The notes: a model not told the origin generated them from the sequence alone. Shown: positions 6,441-12,692, numbered from the stretch's first letter. The stretch: 13,876 nt of DNA from JBKPHS01 sp046729975 (GCA_046729975.1 JBKPHS010000013.1:1-13876); one strand, 5' to 3'. Program-made: numbers and translations.

Positions 6441-7106
6441 CTACGCCGCTCGCGGTCGTGTGCCCCGCCTGTTCGATAGCCGCCACTCCGGCCAGCCGTC
6501 CTCGAGGCGTCGCGCCTCCCGACCAGCCGCGCGCAGGCGACGGACGGCCTCGTGTGCATAGGCGCACAGCGGACCCCGGCAGTAGGCCACGACCTCGCGG
6601 TCGGCCGGCAGTTCCGCGAGCCGGTCCTCGAGCTCCTCCAGTGGGACCGAGCGCGCGCCCTCGATGTGACCGGCGTCGAATTCCTCGCTCGGGCGTACGT
6701 CGACCAGGACGACCTCGCCGCTGCGCATCCTGGCAATCAGCTCTTCGCGGCCGATCGCGTTGACGTCTTCGCCCAGGTACTCGCGCGCGGCCCGCTCGAC
6801 CTCGGCCAGCCGCACAACCGAGACCTCGCGGAGTGCCAGCCACAGCGACAGCACCTCGTCGCCGGCCACGGCGTAGCGGACGTTGTTGCCCTCGCGCGTA
6901 CGCGTCACCAGCCCCGCGGCGTGGAGCCCCTGCAGGTGCTGCGAGGTGTTGGCGGTCGACTGCCCACTCGCGCGCGCGAGTTCGTCGACCGTTCGCGGCG
7001 CCTGGGCGAGCAGGTCGACCAGCTCGAGCCGTCGTGGGCTGCCGAAGGCCTTCCCCATCACCGCAATCGCGTCGAACAACGCGTCCTTCTCACCGCTGGA
7101 ACCCAT
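6441..7106 (-). CDS. ArsR-family HTH regulator fused to a rhodanese domain
   Basis: A 221-residue fusion. Residues 10-95 are an ArsR-type winged helix: MGKAFGSPRRLELVDLL, the recognition helix around STANTSQHLQGLHAAGL (50-66), and the wing REGNNVRYAV. Residues 115-210 are a rhodanese domain with LVDVRPSEEFDAGHIEGA and the active-site loop YCRGPLC (Cys176, with Cys181 five residues on). The ArsR part has no cysteine, so the classical ArsR/SmtB Cys metal sites and the two-Cys persulfide switch of SqrR/BigR are absent. Signal sensing may rest on the rhodanese cysteines, for example by persulfide or metalloid capture; that is inference. It is divergent from the persulfide-dioxygenase-like gene and first of the leftward operon. 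A dyad overlaps its promoter, so autorepression is likely. Confidence 0.85.
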   Translation of the reverse strand: MGSSGEKDALFDAIAVMGKAFGSPRRLELVDLLAQAPRTVDELARASGQSTANTSQHLQGLHAAGLVTRTREGNNVRYAVAGDEVLSLWLALREVSVVRLAEVERAAREYLGEDVNAIGREELIARMRSGEVVLVDVRPSEEFDAGHIEGARSVPLEELEDRLAELPADREVVAYCRGPLCAYAHEAVRRLRAAGREARRLEDGWPEWRLSNRRGTRPRAA

Positions 7107-7143
7107 GTATTGCTATTCAATAGATCTCTTGATAGTTTGTCAA
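7107..7143 (-). promoter_or_regulatory. Promoter of the leftward operon, probably leaderless
   Basis: On the minus strand a consensus -35 TTGACA (7143-7138), a 17-bp spacer and a -10 TTGAAT (7120-7115) are followed after only 8 nt by the ATG of the ArsR-rhodanese gene. Transcription should start at or within a base or two of the ATG, so the mRNA is probably leaderless, which is common in Actinobacteria. It is the most AT-rich patch of the neighbourhood. Confidence 0.6.
7113..7135. promoter_or_regulatory. Putative ArsR-rhodanese operator
   Basis: The dyad CTATTCAA-N8-TTGATAG is centred on the palindrome AGATCT and has one extra base in the left arm. It fills the space between the -35 and -10 of the leftward promoter and overlaps the possible -35 (TTGATA) of the rightward genes. 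A repressor bound here would block both directions. Size and position suit an ArsR dimer; binding is inferred. Confidence 0.5.
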
Positions 7144-7158
7144 GGCAATGCTCAAGAT
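7129..7158 (+). promoter_or_regulatory. Possible promoter of the rightward operon
   Basis: TTGATA (7129-7134), an 18-bp spacer and CAAGAT (7153-7158) form a weak promoter facing right. The predicted start near 7165 leaves less than 10 nt before GTG 7174, which agrees with the absence of a Shine-Dalgarno. The -10 match is poor. Confidence 0.35.
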
Positions 7159-7173
7159 GACTGCCCGGACGCG

Positions 7174-7935
7174 GTGTTCTTTCGACAGCTGCTGAACGAC
7201 GACACGGGCTGCGCCTCCTACCTCTGCGGTTGCAAGTCCAAGTCGAAGTCCGCCGTCGTCGACCCGCACGTCGAGCTCGTCGACGACTACATCGCCCTCG
7301 CCGAGTCACAGGGCACCCCGATCGTCGCCGTGTTCGAGACACACGTACAGGCCGATCACGTCTCCGGGTTGCCGCAGCTCGTCGAGCGCACCGGCGCGAC
7401 TGCCTACCTGCCCGCGGACGCCGGGGTCGATTTCGACCACGTCGCGCTGGCCGATGGCGACGTCGTGGAGCTCGGGAACACCGAGTTCACCGCGGTCGCG
7501 ACGCCCGGCCACGCGCCGGCCCATCACGCTTACCTCGTGACCGACCGCGTCCGCGGCGACGAGCCGTGGCTGGCGCTTACCGGCGATACGCTGCTAGTCG
7601 GCGACGCCGGTCGGCCCGACCTCCACGCTCACGGCGAAGGGTCGACCGAGGAGATGGCCCGAACGCTCTACCGCTCGCTGCACGAGCGGCTGCTCACGCT
7701 CCCCGACCACCTACTGCTCTACCCGGGGCATTACTCGGGGTCTGTCTGCGGGCGCGCGCTCTCGGCCAACCCGGCTTCGACGATCGGGTTCGAGCGGCGC
7801 TTCAACGCGGCGCTTCGGTTCGGGTCGGAGGACGAGTTCGTCGCGGCCCTGCTCGAGGACATCCCGCCGGCGCCGCAGTACCAAGCCGAGATCGTCGCCG
7901 CCAATCGGGCGGGCAGCGCCGTCAGGACGCAGTGA
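7174..7935 (+). CDS. Persulfide dioxygenase-like metallo-beta-lactamase-fold protein
   Basis: A 253-residue glyoxalase-II/ETHE1-type hydrolase-fold protein. The N-terminus RQLLNDDTGCASYLCGC, then AVVDPHVELVDDY, is typical of this subgroup. The metal loop reads ETHVQADHVSGL (H57, Q59, D61, H62) and is followed by TPGHAPAHH (H113), TGDTLLVGDAGRPDL (D138) and YPGHYSGSVCGRALS. Persulfide dioxygenases bind one iron through the first His of the HxHxDH motif, the PGH His and the GD Asp; all three are present. The second His is replaced by Gln, which would impair a dinuclear zinc site but not a mononuclear iron site. GTG 7174 is chosen because family proteins begin just before F-RQLLND. No Shine-Dalgarno is seen, consistent with a near-leaderless message. 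Likely role: oxidation of glutathione- or other thiol-persulfides. Confidence 0.8.
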   Translation: MFFRQLLNDDTGCASYLCGCKSKSKSAVVDPHVELVDDYIALAESQGTPIVAVFETHVQADHVSGLPQLVERTGATAYLPADAGVDFDHVALADGDVVELGNTEFTAVATPGHAPAHHAYLVTDRVRGDEPWLALTGDTLLVGDAGRPDLHAHGEGSTEEMARTLYRSLHERLLTLPDHLLLYPGHYSGSVCGRALSANPASTIGFERRFNAALRFGSEDEFVAALLEDIPPAPQYQAEIVAANRAGSAVRTQ

Positions 7936-7937
7936 CG

Positions 7938-8036
7938 ATGCACCCCATCTCGAAGCGCATCGTCCTCTCCTGGATCGCGACCGACATCATCTGGGCTTCG
8001 CTCTTCATCTACGTCGAGAAGCGCCACAAGGGCTAG
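7938..8036 (+). CDS. Single-helix membrane peptide, 32 residues
   Basis: ATG 7938, 2 bp after the upstream stop, opens MHPISKRIVLSWIATDIIW, and the frame ends EKRHKG-stop. A hydrophobic helix (about residues 8-26) lies between basic ends. The gene sits tightly between the persulfide-dioxygenase-like and MFS genes (8 bp to the latter), so translation as part of the operon is plausible. It may be an accessory subunit of the transporter. No family is recognised, and peptides this short can be chance frames; the tight spacing and clear membrane-peptide pattern are the support. Confidence 0.5.
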   Translation: MHPISKRIVLSWIATDIIWASLFIYVEKRHKG

Positions 8037-8044
8037 CCCGCCCA

Positions 8045-9316
8045 ATGACCGAGTCGCGCACCGTTCGGCTCGGACTGAGCGAGAACCGCACGCAGTTCAC
8101 GCTGCTCGTAGCGGTCACCGCCTTCGTCGGAGCGATGGTCGGGCTCGAGCGCTCGACGCTGCCGCTGATCGGCGAGGAGGACTTCGGGCTCGGCTCGCGC
8201 GCCGCGGTGCTGTCGTTCATCGTCGCGTTCGGACTCGCCAAGGCGTTCACCAACCTCGCCGCGGGCGGGCTCGCCGCGCGCGTCGGGCGGCGGCGTCTGC
8301 TGATCCTCGGCTGGGCGCTGGCGCTTCCAGTTCCCGTCCTCATCGCCCTTGCGCCGACGTGGGGCGTCGTGGTCGCGGCGAACGCGCTGCTCGGCATCAA
8401 CCAGGGCCTCGCCTGGTCGATGACCGTCGTCATGAAGATCGACCTGGTGGGGCCGCGTCGGCGCGGCCTCGCGCTCGGCCTGAACGAGGCGGCCGGCTAT
8501 GGCGGCGTGGCGATCGCCGCCGCGGCGTCCGGCTGGCTCGCATCGGATCTGGCGGCACGTGGCGTCCTCGTCGTGGCCGGGGGAGTGATCGCGGTAGGCG
8601 CGCTGGTCGTCTCGGCGCTGTTCGTCCGTGACACGGCCGAGCACGTCGCTCTCGAGCAGCACGGCGCGCAGACCGGGGCTGTCGAGCGGCCGCCCTCCTT
8701 GCGCGAGGCGCTGGTCCGCGCGAGCTGGCGGCACCCCGGCCTGCGCGCGTGCTCGCAAGCCGGGCTGGTGAACAACCTCAACGACGCCCTCGCCTGGGGG
8801 CTCATACCGCTCTACATGGCCGCCCACGGTGCGAGCGTCGGCGAGATCGGTCTGGTCGCTGGTCTCTACCCGGGGGTCTGGGGCGTCGCTCAGATCGTTG
8901 CCGGTGCGTGGTCGGACCGTGTTGGTCGCAAGCCGCTGATTGTCGCGGGGATGCTCGTCCAAGCGCTCGCTCTCGGACTGCTCGCGCTCACGGACGGAGC
9001 CGTGACCGGCGCGGCGCTCGCCGCCGTGGTCCTCGGGCTCGGGACCGCGCTCGTCTACCCGACCCTCATTGCCGCGATCTCCGATCAGGTCAGCCCGGTC
9101 GCGCGTGCGCCTGTCGTCGGCGTCTACCGGTTCTGGCGGGACGCGGGCTATGTCGTCGGTGGGCTGATCGCGGGAGTGGCAGCCGACCTGATCGGCTTCG
9201 GCGGCGCGATCGGAGTAGTTGCGGCGATGACCGCCGCGTCCGGGCTGTGGGTTGCGCTCGAGCTTGGCCGCGCGCAGGACTCGCGGCGGCGGTTGGCTCC
9301 GGCGCGCGCTGCGTAG
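8045..9316 (+). CDS. Major facilitator superfamily transporter
   Basis: A 423-residue protein with about twelve hydrophobic segments in two halves separated by a polar stretch near residues 195-225. MFS motif A is seen after helix 2 (GLAARVGRRRLL) and again in the second half (GAWSDRVGRKPL), which is diagnostic. The first half has GINQGLAWSMTVVMKIDLVG and GLALGLNEAAGYGG around helices 4-5. Its place behind the persulfide-dioxygenase-like gene and opposite an ArsR-rhodanese regulator suggests export of a thiolated, methylated or otherwise processed product, or of a toxic metalloid. No sequence feature fixes the substrate. It starts at ATG 8045, 8 bp after the small peptide, without a clear Shine-Dalgarno. 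Confidence 0.85.
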   Translation: MTESRTVRLGLSENRTQFTLLVAVTAFVGAMVGLERSTLPLIGEEDFGLGSRAAVLSFIVAFGLAKAFTNLAAGGLAARVGRRRLLILGWALALPVPVLIALAPTWGVVVAANALLGINQGLAWSMTVVMKIDLVGPRRRGLALGLNEAAGYGGVAIAAAASGWLASDLAARGVLVVAGGVIAVGALVVSALFVRDTAEHVALEQHGAQTGAVERPPSLREALVRASWRHPGLRACSQAGLVNNLNDALAWGLIPLYMAAHGASVGEIGLVAGLYPGVWGVAQIVAGAWSDRVGRKPLIVAGMLVQALALGLLALTDGAVTGAALAAVVLGLGTALVYPTLIAAISDQVSPVARAPVVGVYRFWRDAGYVVGGLIAGVAADLIGFGGAIGVVAAMTAASGLWVALELGRAQDSRRRLAPARAA

Positions 9317-9326
9317 ACTCGGACCC

Positions 9327-9779
9327 GTGGCGGAGCCAGGCACGGCCACCGAACCGCGCGGTGACGACAAAGCGCTCGCCCGCCACGCGCTCGAGCGCGT
9401 CTGCTCAACCGCAGATCCTGGCCGTGCGGAGGGTGTCTACAGCCGCGACTTCCTCGACCACGTAAACACGCGCGATTACCGCGGGCACGACGGGATTCGG
9501 GAGTCGCTCGCGCTCTACCAGCTGCTCTTCCGCGACGGCGACCTGAGCATTCGAGTCGAGGACCAGGTCGCCGAGGGCGATCGGGTCGTTTCGCGCTGGG
9601 TCGCCGAGGGGCACAACCGCGGCCGCGCGCTAAGGCTGTGGGGGATCACAATCAGCCACATCGCCGATGGCGAAATCGTGGAGGACTGGAGCGCCTCCGA
9701 CTATCTCGCGGTTGTTCGTCAGCTTGGAATGCGGCGGCTGCTGCTGCTCGGGCTCGACTGGCTCCGCGCTAAGCGGTAG
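9327..9779 (+). CDS. SnoaL-like polyketide cyclase/ester cyclase-family protein
   Basis: A 150-residue NTF2-fold protein of the SnoaL/ester-cyclase kind. The Y-RDFLDHVNTRDYRGHDGIRE stretch and the closing strands (ITISHIADGEIVEDWSASDY) match the usual F-x-DH ... G-x-I-x-E-x-W pattern. It is unlike the MSQENV pair upstream in both ends, so it is not a recent copy of those. GTG 9327, 10 bp after the MFS stop, is preferred; a longer in-frame start inside the MFS gene would add an Arg-rich stretch foreign to the family. It could be the last gene of the rightward operon. Ligand and role are unknown. Confidence 0.75.
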   Translation: MAEPGTATEPRGDDKALARHALERVCSTADPGRAEGVYSRDFLDHVNTRDYRGHDGIRESLALYQLLFRDGDLSIRVEDQVAEGDRVVSRWVAEGHNRGRALRLWGITISHIADGEIVEDWSASDYLAVVRQLGMRRLLLLGLDWLRAKR

Positions 9780-9807
9780 CCGCCTCGGAGGGCCGTGGGC
9801 GGCACCG

Positions 9808-9827
9808 GCGCGTCGTATCGGACGCGC
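9808..9827. terminator. Possible bidirectional terminator hairpin
   Basis: A perfect 7-bp stem, GCGCGTC/GACGCGC, with a 6-nt loop lies in the 129-bp gap between two converging genes. There is no T-run on either strand, so it can only be a factor-assisted or weak terminator. The rest of the gap shows nothing. Confidence 0.3.
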
Positions 9828-9908
9828 GCGACGATCACCGCACGTGGACGGCGAGCGCCCGCATCATGTCCGCGGGCGCGCCCAACGCAGAGCTCAGTCC
9901 GGGAGGAG

Positions 9909-10604
9909 CTAGCGGCAGCTATCGGGCGCGCCAGGCGCCCGGTTGCCGATCTCGGATGCGGTACAGCAGCCCTCGCCCCGCCACGTCTCGATCCCTTCGC
10001 GCACCGCGACGCCGGCGATCACGAACGCGGCCAAGGGGTCGAGCCACCAGAGGCCGAAGAGGGTGTTGCCTAGCAGCCCGACCAGCACGGCGGCCGCCAG
10101 GTAGGCGCAGAGGATGTTCTGCATGCCCTCGCCCTTCGTCGCGGCGGAGCCGAGCCGGTCGCCGAGCCGCCGCTTCGCGACGCCGAGCATGGGCATGCCG
10201 ATCAGGCTGCTCGTCGTGAGCGCGATTCCGAGCCAGCTGGTCTCGGGATGCTCACGACTAATGAGAGCCTGCAGCGCCTCGGCGCTGACATACGGAGCAA
10301 GTAGGAAGAACTGAACGGCGACGAGCTTCTGCGCGCGAAGCTCCGCGCGCTCGGAGAGCATCCGCTTTGCGCTGAAGCGCCACACAATCACGACGCTCGC
10401 GAACCCTTCGATGGCTGAGTCGATGCCGAACCCGATCAGAGCGATCGAGCCCGCGAGGATGCCCGCGACGATCGCGGTCAGCCCCTCTGCGCCCATACAG
10501 ACGAGGCTCACCCATGACAGCAGTCGTGCGCGCCGCGCGGCCCGGAGCCATTCGCCGCTGGGAGCCGCAGGAGCGGGACGGAGCGCGACGTCGGGAGAGC
10601 TCAA
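9909..10604 (-). CDS. Cation diffusion facilitator-like membrane transporter
   Basis: A 231-residue protein resembling the transmembrane domain of CDF cation transporters (PF01545 type). Segment 2 contains GSIALIGFGIDSAIEGFAS (Asp62, Glu66), the position of the metal-site Asp in CDF proteins. A later segment has KGEGMQNILCAYLAAAVLVG and LWWLDPLAAFVIAGVAVREG, and the protein ends near GEGCCTA. About six hydrophobic helices are seen, and the cytoplasmic C-terminal CDF domain is missing, as is usual for this short subgroup. The only start that overlaps the upstream frame is TTG 10604 (TTGA overlap with the HNH remnant). The Cys pair near the C-terminus might bind metal. The substrate (Zn, Mn or other) cannot be told. 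Confidence 0.7.
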   Translation of the reverse strand: MSSPDVALRPAPAAPSGEWLRAARRARLLSWVSLVCMGAEGLTAIVAGILAGSIALIGFGIDSAIEGFASVVIVWRFSAKRMLSERAELRAQKLVAVQFFLLAPYVSAEALQALISREHPETSWLGIALTTSSLIGMPMLGVAKRRLGDRLGSAATKGEGMQNILCAYLAAAVLVGLLGNTLFGLWWLDPLAAFVIAGVAVREGIETWRGEGCCTASEIGNRAPGAPDSCR

Positions 10605-10886
10605 GCGGGAACCTGGTCGCCGAGCACCGCAACCAGGAGCGCGCGATGCCCGATCAAGCGCGCGTACTCGCGGCGCTCCTCATCGCTGAGCAGACCGGGG
10701 GGAACGGGCCACGGTCGGGCTGTCGCGCCGGGCGACGATGTGGCATTCCTCGCCGACCACCGTACCCTCATCGCCGGCCTTGGTCTGCTCGACGAGCAGC
10801 TGCTCGCATCCCGGAAAAGAGCAGCGTTCGCCAGCCTGCCACCACAAGCGCTTGGCGCGTAGATCCGTGATCGAGCGGTCGGGCAT
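10601..10886 (-). pseudogene. Frameshifted and truncated HNH endonuclease-like gene
   Basis: From ATG 10886 the frame reads MPDRSITDLRAKRLWWQAG, then ERCSFPGCEQLL (the zinc Cys pair) and EGTVVGEECHIVARRDS, the front half of a common HNH-signature protein. The frame then breaks near 10697-10702, a run of six G on the plus strand. Removing one base there restores GLLSDEERREYARLI, which family members have, but the text then runs to LVAVLGDQVPA-stop without the expected LC-HH half of the HNH site. The gene is thus both frameshifted and shortened. Its end overlaps the start of the CDF-like gene. The homopolymer makes a single-base sequencing error possible, but not for the missing end. Confidence 0.6.
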
Positions 10887-11032
10887 CGGCTTTTCGCGCA
10901 CAAGGATGCCGAGAGCTGGCGCCAGAGCAGTCAATCACCGGTTGGGGATGGCTACCCGCCACTTTCACCATCTCTTTCACCGCAGCACCTCAGAAAGGAC
11001 TGAACCGGCTCGAAAAGCGGGGTCAGGGGAAG

Positions 11033-11055
11033 TACCGCCACGGGGATTCGAACCC
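11033..11055. repeat. Right copy of 23-bp direct repeat, within tRNA-Glu 3' end
   Basis: Identical to 3790-3812. It covers the acceptor 3' strand, the T loop and most of the T stem of the tRNA-Glu gene, a standard attachment-site position for tRNA-specific integrases. If the two copies are att sites, the element is 3790-11055 and the tRNA remained intact, as usual. Confidence 0.55.
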
Positions 11056-11105
11056 CGGTTTCCGCCGTGAGAGGGCGGCGTCCTAGTCCCCTAGACGATG
11101 GCGGC
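11033..11105 (-). tRNA. tRNA-Glu (anticodon CTC)
   Basis: Read on the minus strand, 73 nt fold into a complete cloverleaf. The acceptor is GCCGCCA/TGGCGGT (first pair G-U) with discriminator A. The D arm is TCGTCTAGGGGACTAGGACG, the anticodon arm CCGCC-CTCTCAC-GGCGG with CTC at the anticodon, and the T arm CGGGG-TTCGAAT-CCCCG. CCA is not encoded. The D-arm sequence and CTC anticodon are those of actinobacterial tRNA-Glu. Its 3' end faces the cluster to the left and supplies the right copy of the 23-bp direct repeat. Confidence 0.95.
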
Positions 11106-11156
11106 CAGTGAGCGGGTGATTCTACAAACGGGTCTGGTCTCCGTCTGAAGCGGTGG

Positions 11157-11510
11157 CTAGGACGACTCCTCGACGTCCATCCGCTCGACCAGGCCGTCGC
11201 GGATGCTGTAGACGTGGCGGACCTGTCGATCGTCGATCACGTCTCCGGCGAGATCGCGTACCACCTGGTGCACCTCCACGACGACGCGGCCGCGGTCGTC
11301 GGTACTGAAGGCCCGCGGGTCGACGTGCGAGTCGATCTGGCCGAATTGCCGGGTCCAGTACTCGCGAACCTCGGCGTGCCCGTGGACGCGACCGCCCTCC
11401 CACGCGTTCGGCCAGTCGACGTCGGGATGCATGAGGGCGAGCGCGCCATCGATGTCGCGCGCATTGAACGCCTCGTAGGCGCGACGCAGAAGCCCCTCGG
11501 CGTCGGTCAC
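11157..11510 (-). CDS. NTF2/SnoaL-like domain protein
   Basis: A 117-residue NTF2-fold protein. It begins VTDAEGLLRRAYEAFNARD, continues GALALMHPDVDWPNAWEGG and GHAEVREYWTRQFGQ, and ends with strands HVYSIRDGLVERMDVEE, the standard order for this superfamily. The GTG start overlaps the stop of the diiron gene by 4 bp (GTGA), so the two are co-transcribed and probably translationally coupled. It lacks the MSQENV opening of the left-hand pair. No catalytic residues can be assigned. It may act on, or bind, a product of the diiron enzyme, but this rests on linkage only. Confidence 0.8.
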   Translation of the reverse strand: MTDAEGLLRRAYEAFNARDIDGALALMHPDVDWPNAWEGGRVHGHAEVREYWTRQFGQIDSHVDPRAFSTDDRGRVVVEVHQVVRDLAGDVIDDRQVRHVYSIRDGLVERMDVEESS

Positions 11511-12430
11511 GCGGCTGAAGGTAGCCGAGCGCGATCGAGGGCAGTCGCGACGCCGGCGTAACCCGGCTGGCGTGCCGCTCGCTCGTACGCCGCGTCGAGC
11601 GCATCCTCGAGCAGGGTCAGACCCTTGAGGCCGGGCAGCTCGGCGATCGTCGCATCCATCTCGCGGATCGCCTCGCGACCTTCGGACGAGTCCCCGAACA
11701 GGTAGAGCGCGAGCGCGTCCACCTCCTCCTGCGACTTGACGCCGGCGCCGACCGGCGTCCAGAACCGCTCGAGCACCCAGCGCACGAGCCGTCCGGCGCT
11801 CGGCCGCGCTGTCAGCCGGGCCTTGGCCTGCGCTCGGTAGAAGGCGAAGTGCCGGCGCTCGTCCTGGATCACCTTGCGGAGCATCTGGTGCAGCACCGGG
11901 TGGTCGCAGCGGCGGATCAGCTGGTAGTAGCCCGTGAGCGTCGTGAGCTCGTTGATCGCTCCCCACGTCATGTGGATGGCGATGAAGTCGCGCGTGAGCA
12001 TCGAGCCGAACATCGTCGGCAGGAGCGACAGCTTGTGGCCTGCGCCGAGCTGTTCGCGCACGCGGTGCACGCGGTTGGGGCGTGTCGGCATCGGAGTGGA
12101 GCCGTCCGGCAACTTCGGCTCGGCCGGCACTTCGATCCCGTACCGGCGCAGGAAGTCCGAGAAGGCCTCGCCGTGCCACAGCTCCTCGTACACCCAGCAC
12201 GACAAGAAGGCCGTGATGTGGGGATCGTGCGCGGCGCGCGTCGCGAGCAGGTCGCGCAGGTAGATGACCGTGTGGGTCTCGATGTCCATCATGTAGTGCA
12301 TGCACATCACGTCGCCGTCGGAGAGCGGATGGTCGGGGATCCGCTCCCAGTCGACGTCGCTGAGATCGAGCCGCCTCGAGTTGCGCAGGTAGCGATCGAT
12401 GTCGAAGTCGATCGCGATCTTCTCGCCCAT
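11507..12430 (-). CDS. Ferritin-like diiron protein (acyl-ACP desaturase-like)
   Basis: A 307-residue helical protein with the carboxylate-bridged diiron pattern of the ferritin-like superfamily: Glu51 (DIETHTV), Glu83-x-x-His86 (YEELWH), Glu161 (AINELTT) and Glu191-x-x-His194 (QDERRH). This E...ExxH...E...ExxH spacing matches acyl-ACP desaturases and related oxidases. The surrounding text (AFLSCWVYEELWHGEAFSD, IHMTWGAINELTTLTGYY) also fits, so an O2-dependent desaturase or oxygenase is likely; the substrate is unknown. ATG 12430 is chosen because GGGAGGGG lies just upstream. It is first in a two-gene operon with the NTF2-like gene and divergent from the B12-controlled genes, with only 76 bp to the riboswitch. 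Confidence 0.85.
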   Translation of the reverse strand: MGEKIAIDFDIDRYLRNSRRLDLSDVDWERIPDHPLSDGDVMCMHYMMDIETHTVIYLRDLLATRAAHDPHITAFLSCWVYEELWHGEAFSDFLRRYGIEVPAEPKLPDGSTPMPTRPNRVHRVREQLGAGHKLSLLPTMFGSMLTRDFIAIHMTWGAINELTTLTGYYQLIRRCDHPVLHQMLRKVIQDERRHFAFYRAQAKARLTARPSAGRLVRWVLERFWTPVGAGVKSQEEVDALALYLFGDSSEGREAIREMDATIAELPGLKGLTLLEDALDAAYERAARQPGYAGVATALDRARLPSAA

Positions 12431-12461
12431 GCCCCTCCCTTCGTAGCGCGCGCCGATTCGG

Positions 12462-12492
12462 TTCAACCGGGCGCCTCCGGCGCGGTTATGCT
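12462..12492 (+). promoter_or_regulatory. Possible promoter for the riboswitch-controlled operon
   Basis: TTCAAC (12462-12467) and TATGCT (12487-12492) are separated by 19 bp and would start transcription a few bases before the riboswitch. Both boxes are imperfect and the spacing is long, so this rests mostly on position. Confidence 0.3.
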
Positions 12493-12506
12493 TACCCGCG
12501 TCAAAC

Positions 12507-12660
12507 GGTCGCTGTCAAGGGAAGTCCGGTGCAAATCCGGCGCGGTCCCGCCACTGTGACCGGCTAGGCCTCGCCGCAGAGTGAGAGCCACTGGGGAGCC
12601 AAGCTCCCCGGGAAGGCGCGGCGAAGGCGAAACCGGGAGCCAGGAGACCTGTCAGCGGCC
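12507..12660 (+). promoter_or_regulatory. Cobalamin (adenosylcobalamin-type) riboswitch
   Basis: All hallmark blocks of the cobalamin aptamer occur in order: AAGGGAA (12517-12523), GGTGCAAATCC (12528-12538), TCCCGCCACTGTGACCGG and, after a variable GC-rich arm, the B12 box GCCAGGAGACCTG (12639-12651). A closing stem GGTCGCTG (12507-12514) pairs with CAGCGGCC (12653-12660) with one G-U pair. The aptamer stands 38 bp before the DUF4430-type gene. The downstream sequence has no T-run, so control is probably at translation: cobalamin binding would close the ribosome-binding site and switch the genes off. Confidence 0.93.
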
Positions 12661-12673
12661 GAAAGCCACTGAA

Positions 12674-12692
12674 TCCCTCGCGGAAGGGGAGG
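12674..12692 (+). promoter_or_regulatory. Ribosome-binding site in a hairpin, riboswitch expression platform
   Basis: The Shine-Dalgarno AGGGGAGG (12685-12692) is 6 nt before ATG 12699. Its first half can pair with TCCCT (12674-12678) around a CGCGGA loop. GGCTCTC (12691-12697) can alternatively pair with GAGAGCC inside the aptamer's variable arm. These competing pairings would let the riboswitch mask or free the site; the fold is inferred. Confidence 0.4.

Noticed and set aside
8033..9370. Long minus-strand open frame opposite the MFS gene
   Set aside because: Its translation is charged and low in hydrophobic residues without motifs, the typical shadow of a high-GC gene; the plus-strand MFS motifs are decisive.
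3884..9855. CGTGGACGGCGAG at 3884-3896 and 9843-9855 as possible island repeats
   Set aside because: Thirteen identical bases in GC-rich DNA of this length are expected by chance, and the positions do not match any boundary.
9924..9940. GGGCGC/GCGCCC hairpin as a terminator
   Set aside because: It lies inside the last codons of the CDF-like gene and has no T-run.
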